A stretch of 64,000 bases of DNA from Candidatus Bathyarchaeota archaeon (GTDB lineage Archaea; Thermoproteota; Bathyarchaeia; Bathyarchaeales; Bathycorpusculaceae): the NCBI GenBank assembly GCA_026014545.1, contig JAOZIH010000007.1, positions 1-64,000 of the forward strand, read 5' to 3'. The notes beneath the pieces are model-generated. The model worked only from the letters and a program-made list of their open reading frames with translations, ran no database searches and was not told the origin of the DNA. A program made the translations under genes and the position numbers. Of the stretch, positions 1 to 8,523 are shown one piece after another (the stretch's first letter is position 1; the number at the start of each line of letters is the position of its first letter).

Positions 1-42
1 GACGACGTAGACCTCCCAGAATAAAAACGACAAGTTTAAGAA

Positions 43-115
43 GCCTCGAGCGGGCCTTGATCCCGCGACCTGCTGCTTACAAGGCAGCCGCTCTACCGGG
101 CTGAGCTATCGAGGC
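43..115 (-). tRNA. tRNA-Thr (anticodon TGT)
   Basis: On the minus strand the sequence folds as a complete cloverleaf. The acceptor stem is GCCTCGA/TCGAGGC, the D stem is GCTC/GAGC, and the anticodon stem GCTGC/GCAGC encloses the loop CTTGTAA with anticodon TGT. The T arm is GCGGG-ATCAAGG-CCCGC, with ATC replacing the usual TTC at the start of the T loop. No intron is present and CCA is not encoded. It lies downstream of, and in the same direction as, the trp operon. Confidence 0.95.
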
Positions 116-191
116 GCTCGCTTGCGTATTAAGCATCTTGCACCTAACAAATAAAAACTTTCACCAACCATAGCGCGGTTTGATATGATTC

Positions 192-1007
192 TTAACCACT
201 TTGTTTTGTTGCATCTTTGAGCTTGCGCGCAAACTTTTCCAGCGCTTCAACCATCCTGTTGATGTCCACCTCATGATTATTAATGATGTTGACGAAGGCA
301 CTTCCCACAATTACGCCATCAGCGCCACTTTGAATTAGCTGCCTTACATGCTCGGGCTTTGAAACGCCGAAGCCGACAGCCAATGGAACGCGGCCAGCGG
401 TGTAGGGCAAAACGCGCTCAATCAATTGCACAGTTGAGTCTTCCAAGGCTTCGCGTGTGCCGGTCACGCCGAATTGTGAAACAAGATAAAGAAACCCTGA
501 CGTGCATTCGACAATCTTGCTTAAGCGCTCGTTTGAAGTGGATGGCGCGGCAAGAAAGATAGTATCCACGCCAAAGCGCTTGGCCGCTTCGCGGTAGTCT
601 ATTGCCTCCTCGATAGGTAAGTCGGGAACAACAACGCCGTCGACACCTGCATTTTTTGCTAAGCAGAAGAAATTCTCTATTCCCATGCGGAAAACAGGAT
701 TGAAATACGTCAAAAGCACAATGGGCACGCCATGCCTTCTTTTAATTTCCCCAGCCAGTTCCAGCACCATTTTCGGCGTGGTTCCAGCCTTCAAAGCGCG
801 CACAGTAGCCGCCTGAATCGTTGGCCCGTCAGCTATGGGGTCAGAGAAGGGCACACCAAGCTCAAGAATGTCAACGCCGCCTTTAATAAGCGCCTCCGCA
901 ATAGCGGGTGTAAAACGCGGCGCTGGGTCTCCGCCAGTCACATAGCCGATAAGTGCGCCTGCTTTTTGTGCTTTCTGCCGCTGGAAAACCTTATGGATGT
1001 CGCTCAT
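192..1007 (-). CDS. trpA: Tryptophan synthase alpha chain
   Basis: Cleaves indole-3-glycerol phosphate to indole and glyceraldehyde-3-phosphate and passes indole to TrpB. It is a 271-residue TIM barrel of normal length. The acid/base pair is at the classic positions: Glu49 in [11 protein letters not shown] and Asp60 in PIADGPT. The phosphate-binding GFGVSKPEH and GVIVGSAFV segments are in the C-terminal third. Its start overlaps the end of trpB by 4 bases, so translation is probably coupled. It is the last gene of trpEGDCFBA. Confidence 0.97.
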   Translation of the reverse strand: MSDIHKVFQRQKAQKAGALIGYVTGGDPAPRFTPAIAEALIKGGVDILELGVPFSDPIADGPTIQAATVRALKAGTTPKMVLELAGEIKRRHGVPIVLLTYFNPVFRMGIENFFCLAKNAGVDGVVVPDLPIEEAIDYREAAKRFGVDTIFLAAPSTSNERLSKIVECTSGFLYLVSQFGVTGTREALEDSTVQLIERVLPYTAGRVPLAVGFGVSKPEHVRQLIQSGADGVIVGSAFVNIINNHEVDINRMVEALEKFARKLKDATKQSG

Positions 1008-2203
1008 ATTTTCACGCCCAGAAAATCAGCTACAACGCCCACATCCTTGTCTCCGCGTCCCGATAATGTGACCACAATTGCGTCTTCCTGCTTCATTTTA
1101 CGCGCCAGCTTCATGGCGAAGGCAAGTGCATGCGCCGACTCAAGCGCTGGAATTATGCCTTCCTCACGCGATAGTGTGCAGAAGGCGTCCACTGCCTCCT
1201 TATCAGTTGCCGTAACGTACTCCGCTCTTTGCAGCGCTTTCAAAAAAGAGTGCTCTGGGCCGACGCCTGGGTAATCCAAGCCAGCGGAAATGCTGTGTGT
1301 GTTCTGTATTTGTCCATCGCTGTTTTGAAGTACGTAGGTTAGCATGCCGTGAAAGACGCCTTCCGCGCCAGCACCCAGCGACGCCGCATGCTTGCCTGAG
1401 CCTATGCCCTCGCCGGCGGCTTCAACACCATATAACTTAACGTTGTTATCATCTTCGAACGGGTAGAATGTTCCTATGGCGTTGCTGCCTCCGCCAACAC
1501 AGGCAACCAGCGCGTCAGGTAATCGTTTTTCTTTCTTTAGGAATTGTGTTTTCAGCTCGGTACCAATGACGCTTTGGAAATCTCGGACAATCATAGGGTA
1601 GGGATGTGGCCCTACAACTGAGCCTATGAGGTAGTAGGTGCTTTCGACGTTGGTTGCCCAGTCTCTCAGCGCCTCGTTTATGGCGTCCTTCAACGTTTTG
1701 GAGCCTGACTCTACAGGATGAACTTCTGCTCCTAAAAGCTTCATTCTGAATACGTTAAGCCGCTGCCGCTGCATGTCCTCAACGCCCATGTAAACCTCTG
1801 CCTTCAACCCTAAAGCGGCGCATGCGATAGCGGTGGCAACGCCGTGTTGTCCCGCGCCTGTTTCAGCTATTACCCGCTTTTTTCCCATTCTCTTGGCCAA
1901 AAGCGCCTGGCCTAGAGTGTTGTTTATCTTGTGGGCACCGCCATGCGCGAGGTCTTCTCGTTTCAGGTAAATTTTGGCTCCGCCCAGCTTCCGCGTTAGA
2001 TTCTCCGCATAATACAATGGTGTTGGGCGTCCAGCATATTCCGATAAGTAGTAGGCTAGTTCTTTGCTGAAGCTCGGATCCTGCTTAGCCTCAGCGTAGG
2101 CTTCATCCAGCTCATTGATGGCTGCCATTAAAATTTCCGGGACAAAACGGCCTCCGTATTTTCCATATTTTCCATCAATGGGATAACTACTTAGCTTCTT
2201 CAT
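1004..2203 (-). CDS. trpB: Tryptophan synthase beta chain
   Basis: PLP-dependent condensation of indole with serine to form tryptophan, in complex with TrpA. The protein has 399 residues. The N-terminal block [13 protein letters not shown] is typical of the TrpB1 type rather than the TrpB2 type found alone in many archaea. The PLP lysine is Lys92 in GGAHKINN, and the phosphate-binding loop is VGGGSNAIG. The gene lies 3 bases downstream of trpF and overlaps trpA by 4, consistent with one transcript. Confidence 0.97.
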   Translation of the reverse strand: MKKLSSYPIDGKYGKYGGRFVPEILMAAINELDEAYAEAKQDPSFSKELAYYLSEYAGRPTPLYYAENLTRKLGGAKIYLKREDLAHGGAHKINNTLGQALLAKRMGKKRVIAETGAGQHGVATAIACAALGLKAEVYMGVEDMQRQRLNVFRMKLLGAEVHPVESGSKTLKDAINEALRDWATNVESTYYLIGSVVGPHPYPMIVRDFQSVIGTELKTQFLKKEKRLPDALVACVGGGSNAIGTFYPFEDDNNVKLYGVEAAGEGIGSGKHAASLGAGAEGVFHGMLTYVLQNSDGQIQNTHSISAGLDYPGVGPEHSFLKALQRAEYVTATDKEAVDAFCTLSREEGIIPALESAHALAFAMKLARKMKQEDAIVVTLSGRGDKDVGVVADFLGVKI

Positions 2204-2206
2204 TTT

Positions 2207-2854
2207 TTAGCATCCCTTTTTTGCTTTTTTAACGAACTCGCTTATTTTTCGGTGATCCTTGATTCCCGGTTGCTGTTCTACGCCGCTGGATACATCTACA
2301 GCGTACGGCTCAACAACGTGCACTGCTTCAGCGACGTTTTCGGGATTAAGTCCTCCAGCCAGAATTAACGGTTTCGGATAAATAGCCTGCTTAATCTGCT
2401 TGCTTAGCTCCCAGTTGTGGACTACGCCTGTTCCGCCGCACATGCCGATAACGAAGGAATCAATTAGCACCGCGTCAAATAGCTTCGCCATTTTTACGGC
2501 ATTGCTGACTGGATCAGCAGAATGAGCGTTGACGGTGCCTATCAAGGTAATGTTTGGTAGTTTCAGCCGAATTGACGCGGCGATATGTATGTTCTCGCAG
2601 TGTATCTGTATGGCATCTGGATTTAGTTTCTCGTATGCTTCGAGCTCGCTAAGGCTTCTTGGAACGGTAACTAAAACACTTTTTATGAAGGGCGGAACTT
2701 GCCTAAGGAGCCTCTCTGCTTCTGTTAGTGAGAGATTTCTCGGTGAAGCGGCAACTCCCACTACGAAGCCGACTGCGTCAGCGCCTGCGGCAGCGGCTGC
2801 GTCTAAATCTTCTTTGCGGGTTATTCCACAAATTTTCACTTTGACCTTGCTCAT
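2207..2854 (-). CDS. trpF: Phosphoribosylanthranilate isomerase
   Basis: Amadori isomerisation of phosphoribosylanthranilate to CdRP in tryptophan synthesis. It is a monofunctional TIM barrel of 215 residues. The general-base cysteine is in VKICGITR near the N terminus (Cys9). The conserved C-terminal phosphate-binding strand reads LAGGLNPENV, followed by AVDVSSGVE. The start overlaps trpC by 4 bases. Confidence 0.95.
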   Translation of the reverse strand: MSKVKVKICGITRKEDLDAAAAAGADAVGFVVGVAASPRNLSLTEAERLLRQVPPFIKSVLVTVPRSLSELEAYEKLNPDAIQIHCENIHIAASIRLKLPNITLIGTVNAHSADPVSNAVKMAKLFDAVLIDSFVIGMCGGTGVVHNWELSKQIKQAIYPKPLILAGGLNPENVAEAVHVVEPYAVDVSSGVEQQPGIKDHRKISEFVKKAKKGC

Positions 2855-3627
2855 AAGGCTGACACGAACTCCTTAACTTTCTTTTCAATATTATCCGCAA
2901 ACATGACTGCTGAGCCGATGAGGAAAGCGTGAGCGCCGCATGCATGCAGAAAACGCACATTAGCAGGTGTTTTAATCCCGCTTTCGCTTACCACGATCTT
3001 CCCCTCTGGGCTGTTGCGCTGCAAAATTTCCTTAGTCGTGTTCAAATCCACTTTTAATGTTGCCAAATCGCGGTTATTAATCCCAACTAAATCAGCTTGT
3101 GTTCTAACTGCAGAGCGAAACTCTGCTTCAGTGTGCGTTTCCAGCAAAACCTCAAGACCTAAGGCATGTGCCCGCGCAATCATATCTTGAATGCCGCACT
3201 CGCAGTAGCCTCTCTCAAAAAGCGCCGCTATTAGCAATACCGCGTCGGCGCCAAGTTTTGAGGCAGCATCCAGCTGCAATGGGCTGAGAATTATATCTTT
3301 CATCAGAAGCGGAAGCCTCGACGTTTTGCGTGCTTCGGCAAGTAAGTGTAAGGCTCCCTTGAAATGTTTGGGTTCCGTTAGAACAGAAATGCCAACGGCG
3401 CCGCCTTTCTCTATGCCTCGTGTTATACTACATACATCAATGTCTTTTCTGATTATCCCGGTAGAGGGCGATGCGGGTTTTATTTCCGCGATAACTGGTG
3501 CATTTTTAGCCTCCAAAATCGCCTTTCTCAAGCTAAGCTTGGAAGCTGCCGCCGCTGCTATGTTGTAGTAGCCGCTGTGAATTGTTTCTTTTGCGGTTTG
3601 CGCTAATATGTCGAGATAATCAGGCAT
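2851..3627 (-). CDS. trpC: Indole-3-glycerol phosphate synthase
   Basis: Ring closure of CdRP to indole-3-glycerol phosphate. The protein is a stand-alone 258-residue TIM barrel, not fused to TrpF. Diagnostic segments are VIAEIKPASPSTG (substrate-phosphate and catalytic lysine region), LLMKDIILSPLQ (second catalytic lysine), LLETHTEAE, GINNRDLATLKVDLN and VSESGIKTPANV. The usual SPSKG is SPSTG here. It overlaps trpD by 8 bases and trpF by 4. Confidence 0.95.
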   Translation of the reverse strand: MPDYLDILAQTAKETIHSGYYNIAAAAASKLSLRKAILEAKNAPVIAEIKPASPSTGIIRKDIDVCSITRGIEKGGAVGISVLTEPKHFKGALHLLAEARKTSRLPLLMKDIILSPLQLDAASKLGADAVLLIAALFERGYCECGIQDMIARAHALGLEVLLETHTEAEFRSAVRTQADLVGINNRDLATLKVDLNTTKEILQRNSPEGKIVVSESGIKTPANVRFLHACGAHAFLIGSAVMFADNIEKKVKEFVSAL

Positions 3628-4681
3628 ATTTCTGCTCTAGCTCCTCAAGTTTTGATAAGCAGCCGCCAGATGCCTTGATTAACGCTTTCAGCTTCTCATA
3701 GGCTGCGCCGCTATCAATTGATTTGCGCGCGGCTTCTATGGCGTAACTGAAGTCATCTGCTTTGCCGCCCACAATAAGTGCTGCAGCACTGTTGGCAAGT
3801 ACCATCTCCATTTTTGGATCATCGAAAGCGCAATGGGCATTCAAGATTTTGAAGAGAAGCTCAGCGCTTTCAGCGGGCGTTGTCCCTCTTATGTCGTCTA
3901 TTCGCGCTTTTTTGAGGCCTAAGTCTTTCGGCGTGATTTCTAATGTTGCCACTTCCTTTTCTCTTAACCAGGCAACAGCAGTTTTTCCCGTAGTAGATAT
4001 TTCGTCAAGCCCATCAAGTCCGTGGACCACCATGGCCTCTTCGCATCCAAGATTCTTCAAAGTATAAGCCAAAGACAAGGTTAATTGTGCATCGTAAACG
4101 CCGAGTAGCTGCGCGTTAGCCGAAGCAGGATTAACCAAGGGGCCAAGAATGTTAAACACGGTGCGGATGCCTATCTCCCTTCTTGGCTCAACAGCATATT
4201 TCATAGCTGGGTGAAACGCCGGCGCAAACATAAAGCCCACTCCATTTTGCTCAATGGCGTTTTGCACGGCCTCCGGCGCCATGTTAAGGTTGAAACCCAG
4301 TTTCTCCAGCACGTCAGCGCTGCCGCTTTGGCTTGTTACTGAGCGATTGCCATGCTTTGCTATTGTAACACCTGCGCCAGCGGCAACAAACGCCGCGGTT
4401 GTGCTGACATTGAAGGTTTTTATTTTGTCGCCGCCTGTTCCGCATGTGTCAACAAGCCTGCCGTTTACGTGCGGCTGAATCCGGCGGCATTGCTCCCTCA
4501 TTACCGTGGCGAAGCCTATCATCTCTTCAACGGTCTCCCCTTTCATCCGCAGCGCGGTCAAAAATGCGGCAATTTGGGCGTTAGTCGCTTTTCCAGACAT
4601 TATTTCCCTCATGACTTCCTGTGCTTCTGCGAAAGTTAGGTTCGTCTTCTCCACGAGTTTTTGTATGCATTCTTTGATCAT
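3620..4681 (-). CDS. trpD: Anthranilate phosphoribosyltransferase
   Basis: Transfers phosphoribose from PRPP to anthranilate. The protein has 353 residues and normal architecture: an N-terminal helical dimer domain, then DTCGTGGDKIKTFNVST (PRPP diphosphate loop), AKHGNRSVTSQSGSADVLEKLG, and the anthranilate-binding region MFAPAFHPAMKYAVEPRREIGIRTVFN. It is monofunctional: TrpG is separate, 6 bases upstream. Confidence 0.96.
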   Translation of the reverse strand: MIKECIQKLVEKTNLTFAEAQEVMREIMSGKATNAQIAAFLTALRMKGETVEEMIGFATVMREQCRRIQPHVNGRLVDTCGTGGDKIKTFNVSTTAAFVAAGAGVTIAKHGNRSVTSQSGSADVLEKLGFNLNMAPEAVQNAIEQNGVGFMFAPAFHPAMKYAVEPRREIGIRTVFNILGPLVNPASANAQLLGVYDAQLTLSLAYTLKNLGCEEAMVVHGLDGLDEISTTGKTAVAWLREKEVATLEITPKDLGLKKARIDDIRGTTPAESAELLFKILNAHCAFDDPKMEMVLANSAAALIVGGKADDFSYAIEAARKSIDSGAAYEKLKALIKASGGCLSKLEELEQKYA

Positions 4682-4687
4682 ATTGCT

Positions 4688-5269
4688 TCATCTGCCTTCC
4701 AAAAAATTTTTTATAATCAGTTTTCCATCCTCGCAGAGTATAGATTCAGGGTGAAACTGCACTCCCTCGATTGGATATTCCACATGTCGAACGCCCATGA
4801 TTTCTCCATCGTCAACTGCGACGGCAGTCACTTTGAGGCAATCGGGAATAGCTTGTACATCGCCAACTAGCGAGTGATAACGTGTTGCCGTGAAAGGATT
4901 GCTTACGCCCTTGAAAATGCCTTCTCCATCATGCTTAACCGTGCTGGTTTTTCCATGCATCAGCTTTTTCGCTGAGACGATTCGGCCACCGTAAGCGTGG
5001 ATTATTCCTTGATGACCTAGGCACACGCCCAAAGTAGGGATTTCACGGCTTAAGTGCTGCAGGATTGCTGTGCAAACGCCGAAGTACCGGGTGTCTGTAG
5101 GCGTACCTGGCCCAGGAGAGATTGCTATTCTATCTGGCTGGAGCATTTCTGCTTGCTTCAAAGTTATTTGATCGTTTCTGTAAACGAGGACCTCTACGCC
5201 GAATTCGCCTATGTACTGGACAAGGTTGTAAACGAAGGAATCATAGTTGTCAATGACAAGAACCTTCAA
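4688..5269 (-). CDS. trpG: Anthranilate synthase glutamine amidotransferase subunit
   Basis: Class I glutamine amidotransferase that feeds ammonia to TrpE. It has 193 residues. The N-terminal motif VLVIDNYDSFVYNLVQY is typical of TrpG/PabA. The nucleophile cysteine is in LGVCLGHQGI and the histidine/glutamate of the triad is in VQFHPESIL. The start directly abuts the trpE stop. A role in folate synthesis (PabA) is possible in principle, but the position inside a trp operon argues for TrpG. Confidence 0.95.
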   Translation of the reverse strand: MKVLVIDNYDSFVYNLVQYIGEFGVEVLVYRNDQITLKQAEMLQPDRIAISPGPGTPTDTRYFGVCTAILQHLSREIPTLGVCLGHQGIIHAYGGRIVSAKKLMHGKTSTVKHDGEGIFKGVSNPFTATRYHSLVGDVQAIPDCLKVTAVAVDDGEIMGVRHVEYPIEGVQFHPESILCEDGKLIIKNFLEGR

Positions 5270-6613
5270 CTATTCTTTGCCTCCTGCCTTCTCAAGCGCT
5301 TTCATCAGCGCCTCTGCTTTATGGTTGGTTTCAACCCATTCTTTTTCAGGCACAGAATCAGCCACGATGCCCGCGCCGGCTTGAATGTATGCTTTGCTCC
5401 CGTTCGCGAACAGTGTTCGGATGGTTATGGCGAAATCCGCGTTTCCATTATAAGCGAAGTAGCCGACAGCACCCGCGTAGGGACCTCTTCTTGTGGGTTC
5501 AAGCTCTTCAATTATTTCCATAGCACGAACCTTAGGCGCGCCGGAAACCGTGCCTGCTGGAAAAACCGCTCTTAACACATCAAAGCAATCCTTGTCTTCT
5601 CGAAGTTCGCCTATAACCTGCGAAACCAAGTGCTGCACGTGGCTGTAGCGGTGAACCCGCATGAACTCTGGAACATGGACGCTTCCGAACTTGGCTATTT
5701 TTCCAATGTCATTTCTCGCCAAGTCAACCAGCATCACATGTTCAGCGCGTTCTTTCGGGTCAGCCAGCAACTCTTTTGCTAAGCTCGCGTTCTCGCGGGA
5801 ATTCGCCCCACATGGTCTCGTTCCGGCTATCGGGAAAGTTTCAACTAGCCCGTTGTCGACTCTAACAAGCATTTCTGGGCTGGAACCTACAATTTGCCTG
5901 TCTTCAGCCTTAAGGAAGTACATGTATGGCGATGGGTTTATTTCGCGTAAAGAGCGGTAAAATGCTATTAAGTCGCCAGTAAAGCGAAGCTCATAGCGCT
6001 TTGAGAGCACAACTTGGAAGATGTCGCCTGCTGCTATGTACTCTTTAGCTTTTTCCACCGATTCCTCGAACTGCTCTTTCGTAACGTTCATTTTCGGCTG
6101 CTGATGTCTTACCGCCTCACCGTTGGCAGGTTGCTTAATTAACTTCTCAAATTCTGCAAAGCGGTCTTCATTTGAGTAATAGTAGAATGCTTGACGCTGC
6201 TTGTGGTCAAACACTATGCCGTCATCGTAGAATCCGAACTGAACATCTGGGAAGCCTAGGTCATCGCGGGCTTTTTGCGGAAGTTTTTCCCAGTAGCGAA
6301 TTGCATCGTAAGAAATGTAGCCGACTGCGCCTCCCGCAAATCTGGAGCTGCCGTTAGTAACGTTTTTACTTTTAACAAGCTCAGCTACAACACGCAGGGG
6401 TTCGCTGGTTTCAGCTTTATCTACCTCTTCAGTTATTTCATTGTAGAGTTCTGCTTCTCCATTTTTTACTGTAACAGTTAACCGCGGCTCAAAGCCTATG
6501 AACGAGTATCGCGCAAGTTTTTTGGGACCTTCTATGGACTCGAGTAGATAGGCTGTTTTGCAGTGATTTTGGAGTTTCGAGAAAATTTCAACCGGGGATT
6601 GTGTGAAAGGTAT
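5270..6613 (-). CDS. trpE: Anthranilate synthase component I (no canonical start codon)
   Basis: Makes anthranilate from chorismate; the feedback-regulated first step of the pathway. The frame is open from about 6679 to 5270. It contains the N-terminal Trp-binding block LLESIEGPKKLARYSFIGF (about 6560-6500) and the catalytic C-terminal half with SSPEMLVRV, PIAGTRPCGA, RVHRYSHVQHLVSQV, FPAGTVSGAPKVRAMEII and IQAGAGIVADS. The conserved N terminus reads KIPFTQSPVEIFSKLQ from about 6616. No ATG, GTG or TTG occurs in frame between the upstream stop (6680-6682) and GTG at 6212-6214, which would delete about 135 conserved residues. The start given is an ATA codon at 6611-6613 and is only a placeholder. 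Causes could be a near-cognate start, a frameshift from the small ORF just upstream, or a sequence error. Confidence 0.85.
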   Translation of the reverse strand: MPFTQSPVEIFSKLQNHCKTAYLLESIEGPKKLARYSFIGFEPRLTVTVKNGEAELYNEITEEVDKAETSEPLRVVAELVKSKNVTNGSSRFAGGAVGYISYDAIRYWEKLPQKARDDLGFPDVQFGFYDDGIVFDHKQRQAFYYYSNEDRFAEFEKLIKQPANGEAVRHQQPKMNVTKEQFEESVEKAKEYIAAGDIFQVVLSKRYELRFTGDLIAFYRSLREINPSPYMYFLKAEDRQIVGSSPEMLVRVDNGLVETFPIAGTRPCGANSRENASLAKELLADPKERAEHVMLVDLARNDIGKIAKFGSVHVPEFMRVHRYSHVQHLVSQVIGELREDKDCFDVLRAVFPAGTVSGAPKVRAMEIIEELEPTRRGPYAGAVGYFAYNGNADFAITIRTLFANGSKAYIQAGAGIVADSVPEKEWVETNHKAEALMKALEKAGGKE

Positions 6614-6617
6614 CTTT

Positions 6618-6683
6618 CTATAATTTAGTTTGTGGATTGTGAGTTGTGTATTTGTTTGTTCGGAGCCAAACGCGATACCTCAT
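6618..6683 (-). CDS. Possible 21-codon leader ORF ahead of trpE
   Basis: ATG at 6681-6683, preceded by GGGTG, an SD-like match 6-7 bases upstream. It encodes about 21 residues, mostly polar, with one Trp, and stops at TAG 6618-6620, exactly where the conserved TrpE N terminus begins in another frame. It could be a leader peptide or the true 5' end of trpE separated by a one-base frame change. A single Trp codon does not make a convincing attenuator. Confidence 0.35.
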   Translation of the reverse strand: MRYRVWLRTNKYTTHNPQTKL

Positions 6684-6707
6684 GTTCGCACCCAGTTGGT
6701 TTTAGAA

Positions 6708-6753
6708 AAGACGGAAGCGTCTTATTTAAGGCTTTTGTGCACAAAAATGTACA
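6708..6753 (-). promoter_or_regulatory. trp operon promoter with TRP-box-like hexamers and an inverted repeat
   Basis: On the minus strand a TATA-like TTAAATAAG lies at 6721-6729, about 40 bases before the small ATG ORF. Upstream of it are TGTACA (6748-6753) and TGTGCA (6736-6741), 12 bases apart. TGTACA is the TRP box bound by TrpY in Methanothermobacter (established for that genus only). Between TATA and the expected transcript start is a perfect inverted repeat AAGACG-gaag-CGTCTT (6708-6723). A regulatory role is inferred. Confidence 0.5.
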
Positions 6754-6766
6754 TTTCCGCCATTTT

Positions 6767-7102
6767 TCACAGCAAGCAGTCATCCAACCAAGCCAAATAT
6801 GATTTTGAACTATCAACAATTGGAAGGGCAATTATTTCTGGCACCTCATAGCTATGCAAAGCCTTCACAGCATCCGCTAGCTTGCCAAACAAGTCCCGCC
6901 GCGATTTCATGAGCATCAAATACTCTTCTGCATTCTCAATTTTCCCAGACCAATGGAAATATGAAGAAACAGGGCCAATTATGTTGGCGCATGCAATTAA
7001 TTTCTCCTTAAGAAGCTGCTGCGCTATCTTTTCTGCTTCCTGCCTATTGGCCGCCGTCACAACTACAACAACATAATCCTTAGTCAACTTCACACCGCCC
7101 AC
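6767..7102 (-). CDS. cutA: CutA1-like divalent cation tolerance protein
   Basis: A small trimeric ferredoxin-like-fold protein of the CutA1 family, about 106-111 residues. Family blocks visible are VVVVVTAANRQEAEKIAQQLL, LIACANIIGPVSSYFHWSGKIE, EEYLMLMKSRRDLF and HSYEVPEIIALPI, ending in YLAWLDD. No ATG is in frame. GTG at 7100-7102 is the longest start; TTG at 7085-7087, preceded by GGTG 5 bases earlier, leads straight into the first beta strand and may be the real one. The stop lies next to the trp promoter. Confidence 0.9.
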   Translation of the reverse strand: MGGVKLTKDYVVVVVTAANRQEAEKIAQQLLKEKLIACANIIGPVSSYFHWSGKIENAEEYLMLMKSRRDLFGKLADAVKALHSYEVPEIIALPIVDSSKSYLAWLDDCLL

Positions 7103-7212
7103 CCATAGAACATTACATGGGTTAGTGTTTTTGTTCTAAAAACTTTCGCGAAGCAACACACATTTAAGATTCAAAATTATAATTATAGAAGTGTGCTTGA
7201 GGTGCATCTGGT

Positions 7213-7701
7213 TTGATGGATGATCAGTTGAGAGTTTTAAAGGTTATGAGCGAAGTAACCAACCGCATTGACATGAATAGTTTTGCTCAGATGGTTGGCT
7301 TGAAGCTTGAAGAGACATTGCTGCGCATGCAAGACCTTGCCAACGCCGGCTTCATACGGCGAATAAACGGCGGATATAGCATAACAGAAAAGGGCAGAGC
7401 CTTGTTAAAGGCTATTACGCCCGTTCCAAAAGAATTAGCCTTTCACTTTTACACGGATATAGGGCAGCCAACGGGCTTCTCAGCAGAAAGCCTCAAAGAC
7501 TTCTACGAAATAGTTAAACGCGTCGCCGCTGCATCATTGGAGTTTCATCTATATCGAGAGGATTTTGAAAACTGGATAAAAACCGTATTCAAAAACACGG
7601 CATCAGCTGGCGCACTCGCTGAATTAAGAGCTTCACAGCTGAAGGGTGAAGAGCTCAGGCAGGCAATTCTGAAAACTATAGCGTCAAAATTCAACTTTTA
7701 A
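7213..7701 (+). CDS. Winged-helix protein with a DUF5752-like C-terminal domain
   Basis: 162 residues. Residues 1-70 form a winged-helix DNA-binding domain (LEETLLRMQDLANAGFIRRINGGYSITEKGRALL). Residues 75-160 contain ELAFHFYTDIGQPTGFSAESL and SLEFHLYREDFENWIKTVF, a pattern I associate with the archaeal DUF5752 family, whose function is unknown. GAGGTG at 7199-7204 serves either TTG 7213 or ATG 7216. It is monocistronic between two divergent or convergent neighbours. A transcriptional role is inferred from the HTH. Confidence 0.75.
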   Translation: MMDDQLRVLKVMSEVTNRIDMNSFAQMVGLKLEETLLRMQDLANAGFIRRINGGYSITEKGRALLKAITPVPKELAFHFYTDIGQPTGFSAESLKDFYEIVKRVAAASLEFHLYREDFENWIKTVFKNTASAGALAELRASQLKGEELRQAILKTIASKFNF

Positions 7702-7716
7702 ATTCACCGCTTATCT

Positions 7717-8184
7717 TTAAGCGGTCTTGCCTTTTTCATTCTCTAGCTTAAGCCACCAATCGGGCACTTTAGCGTTTTCCGCGGCGTCCCATGGGTCAAA
7801 AGGTTTCAAGTCAAGAACAGGTGTCCCATCAAACGCGTCGAGACCGCGAACCGTCAAAACGTTGCCTGCAACTTTAACGAGTTCAACAAGCGTTAACCCA
7901 ATGGGGTTCGGGCGGTACATTGTTCGCGTGGCGAACACGCCCAGCAATGGCAAATCAGCTCTGCCACGAGGATGAACCTTCAACCGTACTTCTCCGCGGC
8001 TAACCTGATTAAGCCAATATAACACGAAAAGATGAGAAAAACCGTCGATGCCCTCTAATGCTTCAGCAAGCTCGCTTCTGACGATTATTTGTGATGTTCT
8101 GCGTTTATCCCTTACTTGATCGCCGACGGCGTCGGTTTTGACATATCCAATAGGTTTAAGAACAATTTCATCATCAGGAGACAT
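7717..8184 (-). CDS. trmO: TrmO-like tRNA (t6A37) methyltransferase, UPF0066 family
   Basis: 155-residue single-domain member of the TrmO/TsaA (UPF0066) family. Characterised members N6-methylate t6A37 in tRNA-Thr using SAM. Family blocks are LKPIGYVKTDA, IDGFSHLFVLYWLN, HPRGRADLPLLGVFATRTMYRPNPIGLTLVELV and VRGLDAFDGTPVLDLKPFDPWD. It starts at ATG 8182-8184 with AGAGG just upstream. The C-terminal region seen in Escherichia coli TrmO is absent, as usual in archaea, so the exact substrate is not certain. Confidence 0.88.
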   Translation of the reverse strand: MSPDDEIVLKPIGYVKTDAVGDQVRDKRRTSQIIVRSELAEALEGIDGFSHLFVLYWLNQVSRGEVRLKVHPRGRADLPLLGVFATRTMYRPNPIGLTLVELVKVAGNVLTVRGLDAFDGTPVLDLKPFDPWDAAENAKVPDWWLKLENEKGKTA

Positions 8185-8216
8185 GCCTCTGTTCTCCGCC
8201 TTTTAAGACGCATGAA

Positions 8217-8227
8217 ATTTATATAAG
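8217..8227 (-). promoter_or_regulatory. TATA box for the TrmO-like gene
   Basis: Minus-strand TTATATAAAT, about 35-40 bases upstream of the start ATG at 8184. This is the expected distance for an archaeal TATA box serving a short leader. Confidence 0.55.
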
Positions 8228-8337
8228 CCTTCGAGTTTCCAGATTCTGGATTGCAGCGCCTCTAAAGATAGCACAGCGCAACTTTGAACCGTAAGCTCTA
8301 TATTTCCTATTGAAACTTCATTTAAAAGAACCCAAGT

Positions 8338-8412
8338 GGGCCCGTAGCTCAGTAAGGTTAGAGCGGCGGACTCTTAATCCGTAGGTCGCGGGTTCAATTC
8401 CCGTCGGGCCCG
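8338..8412 (+). tRNA. tRNA-Lys (anticodon CTT)
   Basis: Complete cloverleaf. The acceptor is GGGCCCG/CGGGCCC, the D stem GCTC/GAGC, and the anticodon stem GCGGA/TCCGT with loop CTCTTAA, giving anticodon CTT. The T arm is GCGGG-TTCAATT-CCCGT. A CCA follows the discriminator G at 8413-8415. There is no intron. Confidence 0.96.
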
Positions 8413-8523
8413 CCATCACCAATTTTTAGCGTCTCATAAATTATGTCGCACATTTGCCGCCTAATAGTCAAACCATGCAGAAAATAGTAGAGGGGGTCTA
8501 CCTACAGGCGCCATTATAGTTAA

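Noticed and set aside
732-1274. 180-codon plus-strand open frame
   Set aside because: Lies entirely opposite trpA and trpB, which have full family motifs; no SD or protein pattern of its own.
5270-6214. trpE as a truncated 314-residue gene starting at GTG 6214
   Set aside because: The frame continues upstream with the conserved TrpE N terminus (LLESIEG block), so the short form is not the real gene.
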